Shown: positions 49,340 to 61,640 of the stretch, piece by piece | How the letters are laid out: each line of letters begins with the position of its first letter | Numbering within the stretch: position 1 is the stretch's first letter | Assembly (NCBI RefSeq): GCF_000002985.6 | Contig: NC_003280.10 | Location: 8,180,501-8,244,500 of the forward strand | Length of the DNA: 64,000 bases | DNA from: Caenorhabditis elegans | Lineage: Eukaryota > Nematoda > Chromadorea > Rhabditida > Rhabditidae | Direction: 5' to 3' | Notes under the pieces: model-generated | What the model was told of the DNA's origin: nothing | Database searches by the model: none | What the model saw: only the letters and a program-made list of their open reading frames with translations | Position numbers and translations under genes: made by a program

Positions 49340-50335
49340 TTGAATTCGACGCAAGCCGAATTTTTGTTTGGGCACTTTAACAGCCTGGGAGTGAAATTGT
49401 ATGTATCGACCCCTAAGGCGGAAACAGAAAACAACTTACAGGCTGCTCTAGACGCTGTAGTGGATTGGACAAGGGGAGCAAAACTCACCCTAAGCCAATC
49501 TAAGACAGTTCACGTCACAGTAGGGAGATGTAGAAAAGATTTTAAATACCACCTTGACGGTTACCCTATAGAGCGAAAAACAATTACCAGAGACCTTGGA
49601 TTTCTAATATCAGAAAAACTGGATTTCTCGGAGTATTGGAAGAAATCTATCAATCTGGCGAAATTTCAGCTGGCCAACATTTTTAACCAGTACAGTACCT
49701 CCAATAAAAAACTAATGATTCTTTTATACAAAACTTTCATTCGTCCTCGTCTAGAATATGGAACAGTAGTGTCTTCTCCGACGAAAAAATCGGATGAGAA
49801 AGCAATAGAGTCTGTGCAAAACGCGTTCACTAGGCGCCTTTATAGTAGAATCAAAAAAAGGTATATTAATCCAACTGATAAAGATTACAAAACAGCCATG
49901 GAACGTAACGAACTATTCAACCTCCAAACCTTAAGCACGAGACGTAAAATAATTGACAGAATCCAAGTAATCAGAATGAATACTGGTAAAGTAGACTTAA
50001 AAACATCTGAGTTTTTTGAGCAACAAGCGACCCACACTCGTTCTAAAAAGAAATATGTCTGGCGCACAGGAAAAACTAAACTTAGGAGACACTTTTTTGT
50101 TAACAGAACGCTTTCTACTATGAAACAACACTGATCTGATATTATTCTTAATTTGTCCTCTTCCCTTCCACGTCTTGATCTCTCCTTTGAATATTCCCGA
50201 TTTGCATTTCCTTTTGATTTTTTTCTCTATTGTGTTCTGTCTGTATTTTTTCTATTATTATTTTTTGCCTGTTGTGCATATTATTTTCACGACTAAAAAT
50301 CGTAATAAATTAAATTAAATTAAATTAAATAATTT
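49340..50335 (+). mobile_element. 5'-truncated LINE, reverse transcriptase C-terminal part
   Basis: An open frame at 49340-50134 encodes about 264 residues matching the thumb and C-terminal part of a non-LTR reverse transcriptase. It begins just at VKLYVSTPKAETENNLQ, then has LTLSQSKTVHVTVG, LGFLISEKLDFSEYWKK and IRPRLEYGTVV, ending with a basic tail. The catalytic YADD block is missing, so the copy starts inside the polymerase domain and cannot be autonomous. The 3' end, near 50306-50332, is a run of TAAAT repeats, typical of CR1/Jockey-like LINEs that end in short tandem repeats. The frame is still open, which suggests a young insertion. Confidence 0.82.
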
Positions 50336-50817
50336 CCCCAGTTGCGACACTTCACCTTTTATTTCTCAACAAAGCATACACTTTGCCAATTCTTTGCAGT
50401 TTTCAATCGACTGTGGCATTTTCAGAAATATCATCCTTCAAGGTTGCTAACAGTTTTCAAGTTGCTCTAATAAATCCAAGAATAGTATTGTGAAAACTGC
50501 ACTTTCTTACTCCCTTTTTCACAGAGTTTCTGATTCAAATAATTCGCAAAAAAAAAAACAAAAGGTTTGTAACAATCGGGGAGGATAACATGATGTTTGC
50601 TTGCCCACCACCACTTGCACCGCCACAGACACTTTTCACACATCTACAGTCCGGCTTCTCTTCTTGTTGTTTTCCTTTGTTTCTGGTCAATTGTTTGTAC
50701 AGCGCCACGACTCCGCCCTATTTGTGAGAAAGAGCTGTCTTGCCCATCTCTGGACAATTAGTCTTCCTGAATCACACCTGTCATCCGGTGTTCACTAATA
50801 ATATATTTTCTGTTGGT
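50336..50817. other. Spacer between LINE and secreted-protein gene
   Basis: About 480 bp of moderate AT content. An open frame at 50601-50798 has no start or splice context that supports it. The region should contain the promoter of the downstream secreted-protein gene. Confidence 0.4.
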
Positions 50818-52092
50818 ATGATCAAAAATATTGCCATTGTCAGTGTTGTCTTTTGTGCATTTGTCAGCACACAAAGAGCTCCGTCAACGGAAGTTATTGA
50901 TGTAAGAAGACCTAAAATGTTTTGAAATATTATAAGTATTATCACATAAAGTTATTTCCGAATTCTTGTTTAGGAAGAATTTGATATTATTTCCCAGATC
51001 TAAATAATATTTGATTACTGTGTCACCTAAAAAACAAGATTTTCAGAAAATCCTCGGTAGTGCAGAAACAAAGACAATAGAGCAGATCAACAAAGAAATT
51101 GACAAGGTAAGTAACTAGAATCGGAAAGTGTTTAATTGACAAAATTGAAACTTAATTGAAACTAATCTAAACTTAACCTAAACTATATATTGTTCTGCTT
51201 CAATCGGCAAATCACATGCTATGGAATTTTCACTCACTACATCTAGACTTTTTTGACTACGAAAGTAATAATTTTAAACCTAACGAAAGCATTATGTTCT
51301 ACGATTGTTCTATGAAAAAATTCCAATTTCACGGCGCTATGCGAACGTTATAAATTATTATTTCATTTTAAGAGATAATTACTGGATTTTCAAATTGTTA
51401 TCCAATTTGGAACCTACTTACAATTAGTTCTAAGTTCACCGAAATTACTCAAAAAGTCCGTTTTTTTGGAAAATCTGGCAATTTATTAACTGCACATTTT
51501 GAAACACCTAACAAATTTTTGGAGTATTATTATGATATTCGGCCACGTTCGACGATGATAAGTTTAATTAACTTACAGCGCCAAACTTCCAAAAAAAAAA
51601 ATTATAATAGCTGTCACAAATTCCATATACACTAGAATGGGAAATCTTACTTTTCTTCTCTAGCTGCTACACGCAAATTCAAAATTATTTTCTTTAATAG
51701 TATTTATCGGCTGCTTGTTTCACTATCATAGTTAAAAGAATAGAAACATTTTCAGTTAGTAGAAAAATTGGATGAAAAAACGAAACAGGAGCACAAGGCT
51801 TGGAAGTTGAGAGTGGAAAAAGATGAAAGAGAACGAAAATCTAGAATATTTGTGAGTTTTCAATTTTTATCTTAAAAAACTTATTTGAAAATTTCAGAAA
51901 GTTTTACCAAAACTATCGACACGAACACAACAAAAACTCATCCGAATAGTGATGACACAACAGAATCAAACACTTTCTGTTGGTGAAAAAGAACGAATTC
52001 TGAGGCATATTTCGACTTCAATGGATAATAATACTAAAAATGAGTTGGCAAGATTTCTCTCCGACAAGGATTTGTTTTCGTTAATTTACTGA
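50818..52092 (+). CDS. Small secreted helical protein, 144 residues
   Basis: Four exons (50818-50901, 51047-51106, 51756-51851, 51898-52092) join in phase to 144 residues. An N-terminal signal peptide (IKNIAIVSVVFCAFVSTQRA) is followed by a charged helical region (TIEQINKEIDKLVEKLDEKT, then KDERERKSRIF) and a second helical part (LSTRTQQKLIRIVMTQQNQT). It contains no Cys in the mature part. The overall pattern, secreted and helical with a VL-P-LS-Q-L motif, recalls nematode SXP/RAL-2 (DUF148) proteins, but I cannot confirm this. AATAAA at 52183-52188 follows the stop. No clear trans-splice acceptor was found, and an in-frame upstream ATG at 50740 exists but would bury the signal peptide. Confidence 0.75.
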
Positions 52093-52337
52093 TTTATTGT
52101 ATCATTGAATCAACTATTAAAAACGTTTTGTACATTTTTATTGAATTTGCCTATTTATTTTATTATATTTTGCCTGAATTTAAATAAACAAGCTCTAATT
52201 AATTGGCTTGTCAAATTGTGTACACGTAATTTTTATCCCGCCACGGTATTCAACAAAAAAGTTTTCTTCAATTTGGAGACTCAATTTATTTCCGAATAGT
52301 TCTCGAGAAGAAATAGGATATTTCGCATTTTTCCGAA

Positions 52338-55300
52338 ATGTTACATTACCTGTTGTCGGTATTACTTTTAATATTTGAAAACGTAAGTGCCTAGACTTCT
52401 AAATTTAATAAAAGATAAGTATATTCCAGATATTAGAATTATGTATGTGTATTACATTGGTGATACTTATCTATTACTTCTGGCCTAGTAAACAACTCGA
52501 AGATGCTACTTTGCAATGTATGAATAGCCTTCGTGTAGCTTAACTTATTATGTTTTGTTCAGATTTCCCTGACACTACTCAAAATAGCTCGGAAGTGTTC
52601 ATTGATCCGCCGGAGCGAAATCCAATATTCTATCCAATCAGTCCATTAAGACACAAGAAAAGGTAAAATAAGTTTTATAATCTACAGGGTTTGAGCGATT
52701 CTAGCTGCAATTGAGAACTCCCAATGGTTTTGACTAGCTGGATTCAAGTTACACGAACCCCTTAATATATGTCAGAACTATTCCTCAAAAAATCCAGCAT
52801 ATTGCAAATGTAATCTTCAAAGTATTGTAAAACTACAGATCAAGCAAGGAGGAGATGACACCAGATAAGAAACGAGACTCTAGTGAAAAGATTTCAAAGC
52901 AGCCTCCCAGAGAACTTTTCGAGCCAAACGAGCAAGAACAAGTACCATCACACATCAAACCGGAAATATTCTTCGTTTTGAAAGCATTAGAAGGCCTTGA
53001 ATTACCCACAACATGGCAATTAGACCCGAAAGATGTTGAAACATTGTCAATTGATACAGGAAGTGTAGTGTTGTCTCCTGGACGTGCTAATGATGTAATA
53101 GTGGTTGTGATTTCTGGAGAATTGGGTATTTTTACAAATGTTAGTTTGGTAAGTGAATAGATCCAATAAATAATGTTTTCAATATATCATTTAGGGTGAC
53201 AAGCGTTACGACTGCAATATTAAAACACTTAGAAGTGGTGAATCATATTTCTCACAAACTTCCATCATCGAAATTTTGATGGTAATTTCAGTCGTTGGAC
53301 TCGTGATTTGTGAAAATTGAATAACTTATAGAATGAGAAACCAAATAATAAGTACATCCATCTGAAAGCTTTGACAAGTTGCCGAGTTGCTACTTATCAC
53401 CTTACTTCATTTCATACTTCATTCATCGCGAATCCTCAGCAATGGATTCGTACAATTCAAGTCGTGATGACACGTTTACAGCAATGTACACTTATTACAT
53501 GTAACATGTATTTGGGAATTGGTGGAAAGTGTTTGAATGCGGTAAGTTTCATGAAACAGGTCAAGGTTTATGCATGATTGCACATTTCGGGCTCTGTAGT
53601 TCAAAAAAAGTTCAAAACGCTCTGGTTTAGAAGCGAAAACTTCCTGATTCTGGAAAATTCAAAGACTTCAATAAACTCACTGAAGCTGAACAATTGAACA
53701 AAGGCGTTGAAGCAATAGCTCAAGCAATGGGAATACCGGATCAATCTGATAAGCTTCGAGAAAAAGTAATTATCGATTCAGAAAATTCGTTCTTAGTTTT
53801 CAAAATTTTAGGTGAGAAAATACGAATGCCAAGCAGGAACTGTGGTTACTGAAGAGAATTCATTTGAAATTGATATGATATTTGTGGTCTTCGGAAAACT
53901 GCGACTGAAAAGAGTAGGATAACTGGAAAAGATTCCCATTGGGGTGGTTTTTGTAGGGTGATCTGGAACATGATGATACTGGAACATCGCTGACATTTGA
54001 TGTTTATCCTGGAGACATGCTTCCATCCATGCAAATACTGACGAATGAACCAGCAATGTGCAGTGCAAAAGCTTTGGAAAAAACGATTTATTTCAAAATT
54101 TGTAGAGATGAATACATTCAGTGAGTTGAATTTCTCACAATTTACCAATTGGATCAATATTTCAGATTCCTTTTTGCACATCCTGTTATATATCTCCGAT
54201 TAGCATTTCATGCACTTCAATTTATTTCTCCATTTGCTCGAGTCTTCGATATGGCTGTTCATTGGCATCGAATTGAAACTGGACAAGCATTGTTTAGGTT
54301 GGTTTTTGCATTGAATTGTTTGAATGAGATTAAAACATTTCAGGCAAGGTGATAAATCAGATTCGATGCATATTGTGATGGGTGGACGTCTTCGAGCTGT
54401 TGACTCTACGAAAATAATTGAGGAGTATGGTAGATTGGATCTAATCGGAATCACTGATATGGCTGAGAAACGACCAAGAAGGAACACGGTGATGGCTGTC
54501 AGATTCTCTCATATTGTGTGCATTCCCGAGAATTTGCTGAGTTTTGTCAAGATTCGTTATCCACAGGTGAATTCTGCTCGGTGGTCGAGACGTGATTTTA
54601 CGGAATTTTCAGGTGGGAAACAAGCTTCTCAAATTGATAAGTAAATGCTGGAAAGCCCCTACACCGGAAACAATGAGCCACGTGGAGACTACAAGAAATC
54701 AAAATCTTCGAACAATTGCTATAGTTCCAGCATCAAGACGTGTCCCGTTGACAGAATTTACTTGTGAACTGTACAATCAACTGTCGAAGCATGTCAAAAC
54801 ACTTCGACTGAGTAGTTCCGTTGTTGAGAACTATTTTGAGTCAGAAGTAATTACAAAGAAAGCAGATTATGGATTGATGCATTGGTTGAATGTTCAAGAA
54901 ATTGCATATTCGTTGGTACTTTATCAATGTGACTTCCATAAAACGAATTGGACGAGGCGGTGCTTAAGAATGGCTGACGCAATTTTGATGGTGGCACTTG
55001 GAACAGAAAGTAAAGAAGAACAAGTTTTGGTGCACAACCATTGATCAATAGTAATTCTAAAATATTTTGTTTTCAGGCTGAAGCACTATTGTCATGCAAT
55101 GAAAAGGGGGTCCGTCAATCAAAAGAGCTTGTATTTTTATGGCCAATCGATACACCAACACCAAGTGGTACAGCTGCTTGGATTAAAGAATCATATTATT
55201 CTGGATATCATCATCTACGAGCTCCAAATAGACTTTTCAGTTTTCCTTTGAAAACTCGAGAGAAAAAGGTATTTAGATATATCTCAATTTCAGAAATTAA

Positions 55301-56702
55301 TTTACAACTTTAGATCGTTGAATACTATGAAACAACGGTGTATGGTGAAATCAGCTATCAGTCCGACTTTTCAAGACTTGCTCGAATTCTGACTGGAAAT
55401 GCAATTGGCATTGTATTTGGTGGTGGTGGAGCTCGTGGAGCTGCTCATGCAGGTGCTCTTCGTGCATTGATTGAGAAGAAAGTTCAAATTGATATGGTTG
55501 GAGGAACATCAATTGGAGCACTCTTTGGATCACTCTATGCAACTACTCCAGATATTCGTGCAGTCGGGAGAATGAAGGACTTTTTCACCGTTTGTTTTGT
55601 TTTCAATTATTAACATTTGTTTTTATTTTTGAAGGATCGATTGAGGAATAATATTCTTGATGTCGTTCGAGATTTAACATGGCCATACTGTGGAATTCTG
55701 ACGGGTCATCGATTCAACTTGTAAGAATCATAACATTTTTACATATTAGCATTATGAATTATTTGAGGTGTGTTCAACGAATGTTGAATGACGTTAATAT
55801 TGAAGATTGTTGGGTTTCATTCTTTTGTATTACAACCGATCTAACGTGAGTTATCCAGTGTTAATAGTAAATAATAACTTAATAATTTTGAAGATCTTCA
55901 TCTATGAGAATCCATCGAAATGGTATTATGTGGCCTGTTGTTCGTAGTTCCATGTCTATTGCTGGTTATGTACCGCCCATTTGTGATCCACAGGATGGTC
56001 ACTTGTTATTAGATGGAGCATATGTCAACAATTTACCAGCAGATATTATGAGGTAATTTTGTAAAAATTAAAATTGTAAAGGTTAAACTTTCAGGTCTCT
56101 TGGTGCTAATGTAGTGATTGCAATTGATGTTGGAATGTCAGATGATAACACTAATTTGAGAAATTATGGATTTTCAATAAGTGGTTAGACAGTGGACTCT
56201 AGAATATATGTTGTCCTAATCAATATTATTTTTAGGAACGTGGTGTTTATTCAAACGTTGGTGGCCATTTGGAGAAGAACTTCGCGTTTTGAATATGAAC
56301 GAAGTACAGAATCGTCTCGCGTACGTTTGCTGTGTCAATCAGATGGAAATTGTCAAAAATGCTCAATATTGTTATTATGTCAAACTTCCGATTGAAAGCT
56401 TTGGTATCTTCGATTTCTCAAAATTCGACCAGGCAGCTGTGAGTCTTGATACTTTCATTCAACACATCAGCTAAAACTAGAATTTTAAGTTTTAATCAAA
56501 TATTTTTCAGCAAATTGGATATGACATCACTAAGCAAAAGATGGAAGAATTCTTTGAGGACTCAGTGGCCACCAGAAGAAAGTTGCTTGGATGTGCAAGA
56601 AACGTCCGACAAACTCCTCAAAAATCGAAAAATGATAACATTTTGTCATTTGTCAATATGCCTGTTCTTCCAAAACCACCCAGCGATATCAAATCAGATT
56701 GA
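52338..56702 (+). CDS. Neuropathy target esterase-type patatin phospholipase
   Basis: Twenty exons, the first at 52338-52382 and the last at 56511-56702, join in phase to 1093 residues. The N-terminus has hydrophobic segments ([26 protein letters not shown]) that should anchor it in the ER. Regions around 150-250, 290-380 and 420-530 look like cyclic-nucleotide-binding domains ([26 protein letters not shown]-like [27 protein letters not shown]). The C-terminal patatin domain has the oxyanion loop [12 protein letters not shown], nucleophile Ser in GGTSIGAL (about residue 799) and Asp in LLLDGAY (about 920), so the Ser-Asp dyad is intact. Family members deacylate phosphatidylcholine and lysophospholipids and affect membrane lipid homeostasis and axons. 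I remember this locus as M110.7. Confidence 0.9.
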
Positions 56703-56813
56703 ATTGAGATGAATTATTGAGAATATACAAGATAAAACATTTTCTGATTCAATTTTGTGTCCTTCTTTGGTATTTAGGCTTGTTTTCACAACCTTGCATA
56801 GTGGTTTTGAAAA

Positions 56814-57335
56814 ATGCTGACCAGCTTCCAACAGTTTTTCATGAACCTAAATCATTTCTATTTTCGGGAGATCGAGCACGCAAGAAACTATGACGATGCA
56901 GAATCTTGTCTATTTCTGATAGACTTGAGAATTATTTTGCATGACTTCATTAGTATACTTCCAAAACTTCCTTCTGTTAGATCATTCCTCTTTTGCAAAA
57001 TTATAAACCACAGAGTTACCTCTGAGGACAAATGTATTTTTACACTTTTCATACTTGAAAAATTTGTTTCAAAAAGAGGAATTAATCACTATCATAGTCT
57101 GCTTAAAGTAATATCATTTACTTTTGAACGTCATTTCATATTTCGTTATACTAAAATACACTTTATTATATCAATTTCTCAGTCTAGATTCATGAATTCT
57201 TCGAAGGAGGAACCAAAAAGAAGCCGGAAATTTATGGGCAAATTTTTGGTGATTACTAGCAGTGAAGCCCTCGAAATTTCAAATCCGCCCTCACATTTCA
57301 ATATTTTCTCTGACGTTTTCGTTTTGATTCAGTGA
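56814..57335 (+). CDS. Possible small gene, 173-codon ORF
   Basis: An uninterrupted frame starts 112 bp after the phospholipase stop. Its first part (REIEHARNYDDAESCLFLID through SEDKCIFTLFILEKFVSKRG) is mixed and helical in character, faintly like a cyclin-box half, but this is weak. An in-frame candidate intron at 57108-57182 (GTAATATC to TTTCTCAG) would remove 25 codons, so the spliced product is uncertain. The frame is long for chance in this AT content, and codon use is unremarkable. It may be a real lowly expressed gene on the same strand as its neighbour. Confidence 0.4.
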   Translation: MLTSFQQFFMNLNHFYFREIEHARNYDDAESCLFLIDLRIILHDFISILPKLPSVRSFLFCKIINHRVTSEDKCIFTLFILEKFVSKRGINHYHSLLKVISFTFERHFIFRYTKIHFIISISQSRFMNSSKEEPKRSRKFMGKFLVITSSEALEISNPPSHFNIFSDVFVLIQ

Positions 57336-59884
57336 ATAAAATCTCAAAATCTTCTCACTTTTCATTTCATTTTGATCGTTTTCTGTTCGATGTTGACATG
57401 ACAAATTGGTGTAATTTCCTGAGATATATCCGACGAATTCTTGTATTTTTCTGCAAATTGTGCATGATTCATTAGTTGGAAGACCAAATTCCAACGCAGC
57501 GTTTTCCTAATTTTCAGTGATTTTGAATTATGTTTCTGAGCGGTGCAGTTTGATATATTTAAGGTTTTAATAAAGAAACATGTACTACCGTTTTGATACT
57601 AGAATAGTTATTCTTGATAATTTTACAGCTTGTTCGTTAAAACCAAAGATTGTGCTCAACAGAAATTATGAAACCCCCTTTAGATATAACTTTTTGTGTT
57701 CTCTACAAAATATTTTTACCGTGAACAAAGTTTAGATTCAAACAGAACATTTGATACCGTAAAGAATGTGTTCGCTTGAGCAGAAATTCCAATTTTCTCT
57801 TTACTGTTGTTATCGGATTCTCAGAAATCTTCACAAAAAAACAATAGGCGGGGCCGAAAAGGTTCACGATGGTTGTAAATTATAAAATACTTCCACTTTA
57901 TATATTTAGTAACTCAAAATTATTATTGAAAACCTTTCTAATAACATTTCAGGGTGAAGATGGGAGTTTTAGGGTTTGTTCCGGAATCGCGTAAGTTTTT
58001 AAACATTCGAATACAATAAGACTTTTCCTACATAAGTATATTTAATTTAATTTTAAAAACCTGCATGGTGGACTAATTTTTGATTTTTCCGTAGAATTTC
58101 GAGACCAATAGTGAATGTTAATTTGTAAATAACCCAAGATTTCGAAACAGACGAGAGTTTTGCTCTCATAATTTTGCAGAAAAATACTCAAATGAAACAC
58201 AAAAAAAGAAAAGAAATCCAGACGGTTCCACTATATACATTCTGAACATTGATATATATCTATCATTCAAGAACACATTCAATTGTATCATCTATTCATT
58301 CAACCAACTTTTCTTATCGCAACCTCAAAGGTGACGTTGAAAACTGATGAATAACTGACTAAAATCTTTGAAAAAAAACAAAGATAAGTGATATTTGTCT
58401 TTTGAATTTTTTGCCAAGAAATTGAATAAAAGAGCCAAATAGGCCAAAAATATATAATGAATTGAAGATGAAAAGATGGAGATTATAGGACGATGCGTAC
58501 GCAAATCTTTGCATTTTTCGAAGAAAACTCACGAGAGTACGTAGATTTCAATTTGGCTTTGTCATTTCGAGGCGCTTCGTTTTTCTTTTCGTTTCACTCG
58601 ATTTCAAATTATTTTGAAAAGGTGCACGATTTATCTATTTAGGTCCGTCTTCTATTTACGGATGTAAGTAGATCACATCATTGAGTTGTTTTTGTTCCGG
58701 CTTTCCTTATTTTATGAATTTCTGCATTCAAAACGTTTTTAAACTTGCCGAATTTGAGTTACCTTTCGTAAAGACTCTAAATTGATTTTCACATTGCATT
58801 ATACAAACCTGAGAAAATAATTTTGAAAGAATGATAATTCAACGATTAATGCGTCAGCTCAATGTACCAGACTGTCTGCGTCATATTATGTTTTGTTGAT
58901 TATCAGTGAGTAAAGGAAATTTATAAATATCTGAAGAATATAACAATAATTGTTGTAATAGTTAATTGTTGTTCTGTACTTTTTCTATCGAATGGTTGAC
59001 TTCTCTATAACATTTCAAGAGTTACCAATTTAAAAAAGGGAGGCAGATATTCTCCTAAATAGGTTTTCTTTAGATGAAAAATTGTATTTTTTCTAAATTT
59101 ATTTTTTTATTTTAATAACATTGAAAACCTCTGTTTGATGCAGTTGAAAATGAAAATTTTAATTATTTTTTTTTGGAAATAAACGAAGGTTTCTGTAGAA
59201 GGCAAACGAGTTTCCAGGCTTGCCTAGCGTCTGTTTTCTGCCTTTTGCAGTAAACTCAAATGCAAGTCTTATTTTCCAATTTCAATTAGTTTTTTGCAAG
59301 TTCAGTTAAGACATGAAAAAATTGTATAGTGTATTTCACTGTAGGTAAGTGGCATGCTTTGGTAGGCTTGAAGGCAGGCATTTGCCTTCGTGGGAAAATT
59401 AATTTAATAGATAAAGGATTACATAGTATGATTTGTGTATTTAACCGGATAAGGTAAGAAGTACTTAAATTTTTCAAAAATTTGCGAAAACAAAAAATTG
59501 GTTGAAAACTAGCAAAAAATCCGAATAAGCGTTTTCTTTTAAAATTTTACCAAAACAAAAACCGCCAGTCGTCATGATTTGCTAATCTCTGGAACACTAT
59601 TAAAATATTAAACTAATCATTTTCTTATTTTTAAACAAATTTATGTGTTTTATAGCCGTAGAATAACTAATTTTTTGGAGAGAAAAGTTCCACTAATTCG
59701 AAATAATCTGATTTGAGTGATTTTATGCTTGCAGAGAACATTTGAAACAAGAAGAAACAATATGTGGTAACTTCAGAATTTTAAAAGGAAAAAATCACAA
59801 AAATCATAAAACATTCTGCAGATATTACATCTTCTAAAATTCTCAATACTGAGAATGTTGTTTTGTTCCATGTTTTTCAATTTC
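57336..59884. other. Repeat-rich intergenic region
   Basis: No gene is supported. An exon-like piece at 57960-57990 (TTTCAG acceptor 8 bases before ATG, GTAAGT donor after) has no partner exon. Around 59.2-59.4 kb GC-richer patches carry GGCTTGCCTAG and GGCAGGCATTTGCC motifs of a dispersed C. elegans repeat type. The remainder is AT-rich. Confidence 0.45.
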
Positions 59885-59922
59885 GGTCTTCCGAGAACAT
59901 ATACTAAAATTGGACCAATAGA
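59885..59922 (+). pseudogene. U6 snRNA-like sequence, 5' part (interrupted)
   Basis: Thirty-eight bases match the 5' part of U6 snRNA: CTTCCGAGAACATATACTAA, then AATTGGACCAATAGA. Relative to the worm U6 sequence as I remember it there are three substitutions (second base, one in GGAACA, one in ATACAG). The copy stops exactly where the 1.7-kb element begins and resumes at 61641. No proximal sequence element or TATA box of a U6 promoter is evident upstream, so this is probably a pseudogene even before interruption. Confidence 0.88.
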
Positions 59923-61634
59923 CACGGCCTCTCTCAATTTCATTTATTTCAAAATTCCTCTTTTTCTCTCACACTCTCTCACGTGAGATTGAAAATTGAA
60001 TAATATATGTGTTTTTAAATTAAATTCAAAATATTGACGAAGAAACAACTTTGGTATAAATACTGATTTGTTAGGACCGATACCAAATGGTAATTTTCGG
60101 ACATATTTGATCTCGTAGACAACGGCTCACTATTTCAGTGATCTTTAAAGTAATAAAAAATTCTTCAAAGTTTGGTACAGAGAAACTGAAGTAGTTACAT
60201 TTGTAGAAACTTACATAACTTATAAACCTACCGTATTCCTATCGTACCCAATTACCGTATTTCCTCTATTAGTCTTGAATGCAAGACTAATTTTCAATTG
60301 ACCCGTAGGGGTGCAAGACTAATAGAGTCCGCATGACTGATTTTCGATTGGTCCGTAGGGGTGCAATACTAATAGGGGTGCAAGACTAATAGAGGAAATA
60401 CGGTATATTTTTTGTCGTACACTGATGGAAAACTGATGAGACTTTCCCGGCATGGTTCACAACCTGAGTTATTCATTGGTGGCCTCGGTTTCAGTCGGTT
60501 GCCGACTGTAAAGACGGGATCCCGTACGGGAAAAACAAAAAGTGACATATGAAAAAGGTATCAGACGGTATTAATCCAGACTTTGTTATTTTTTGCTTCT
60601 TTGAGTTGATTGTGCAAACGGATAATTTCGAATACCTTCGTGGTATCTCTATCAAAGTTTTTCAAAGCATTGAATCTTTACATAGCTTAAACTATGTATT
60701 TTGTGAGAATAGCCAAGTATTATGAACATAGAAAATGTTTCTTGTGTTATCAAGATTATTTTTGTAGTTCAAAGTTTCTTGATAGCTTTTCTGGTTACCG
60801 AGTTATATGTTTTCAAAAGCGTTCACATCAACTATTATGCTTGCGGTTGTCCAAAAATTACAATCGCATTGTCTTAAAACTGAAGTTACTCAATCAGTTT
60901 TTGATCAAATCAGGTGATTGACATCTTAATCTCTTCCTTAGAGAATTTTGCAACTTTTGGTGAGGTTGAATTTTTGATTATGTCTTGGTGCGTCTCGTAA
61001 AATTAGGAAAACCCACCAAAAATTGTCGTTTTTTAACGATTTTTGGAGTTTTCAGGCCTAATTCTTGTTTTGAAGATGCCGACGTCAATTTTCATCAAAA
61101 AACCTTCATCAAAAACAGAAAATAATCAGAAAAAAATTATCTACAAAATGGTGGCCTTCAATTTTCAAATTTCTCTTTTCAAGGATCACTAGAGGTCCCG
61201 AAAAAATCCATTTTTCGAGGTAGCCTTTTGTTTTTCCGTCTGCCGGCGTCGTGAACATCACTAACCTAGATATTTCCATAAAATAGATACACTTAGTCTT
61301 AATTGACAATATATTAATAAAAAATTTAAAGATTTATCAGCGAATCGCCGGCTTTAAACAGTTTTGTCTGGAAAATCACTAATTTTAAACTTTCACATGT
61401 GGGCGTATTCATAGGTGATTTACAATTTTGCCCTTTTTTCATATAATTTCTATGTGTTTGATCAGGCAGTTAGTAAATTTTTATTAGATTTTGTTCACTA
61501 TCAGCCGTTTCCGGCCTATTTTACCGTTTTCAGTACAAATTCGGCTCAAAAAGCTCACTCTCTCGCCCATGAGAGACGCAGAGAAAGTTCATCACGTCAA
61601 TTTGATTTATTTTTTGAAATGAAGAGAGGCCGTG
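59923..61634. mobile_element. 1.7-kb inverted-repeat element inserted in U6 copy
   Basis: The ends are inverted: CACGGCCTCTCT at 59923-59934 and its perfect complement at 61623-61634, with further looser AT-rich similarity inward (ATTTCA, ATAAAT-type). The six bases AATAGA flank it at 59917-59922 and 61635-61640. Removing the element and one copy of AATAGA restores a U6 colinear with the consensus length, which fixes the insertion point exactly. No transposase-like frame is present (longest about 75 codons), so it is non-autonomous. A second palindromic element is nested inside. Confidence 0.88.
60253..60405. repeat. Nested 153-bp palindromic repeat
   Basis: The ends are perfect 25-bp inverted repeats (TACCGTATTTCCTCTATTAG onward at 60253-60277; complement at 60381-60405). 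The inside has related tandem segments (CCGTAGGGGTGCAA and CAAGACTAATAGAG repeated). The terminal TA on both sides fits a Tc/mariner-type target duplication. It lies inside the U6-inserted element, so it is either a later insertion or part of that element's sequence. Confidence 0.82.
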
Positions 61635-61640
61635 AATAGA

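Noticed and set aside
57960-57990. Exon-like ATG segment between TTTCAG and GTAAGT
   Set aside because: No downstream exon in phase could be found before the U6 region; it may be an untranslated or chance feature.
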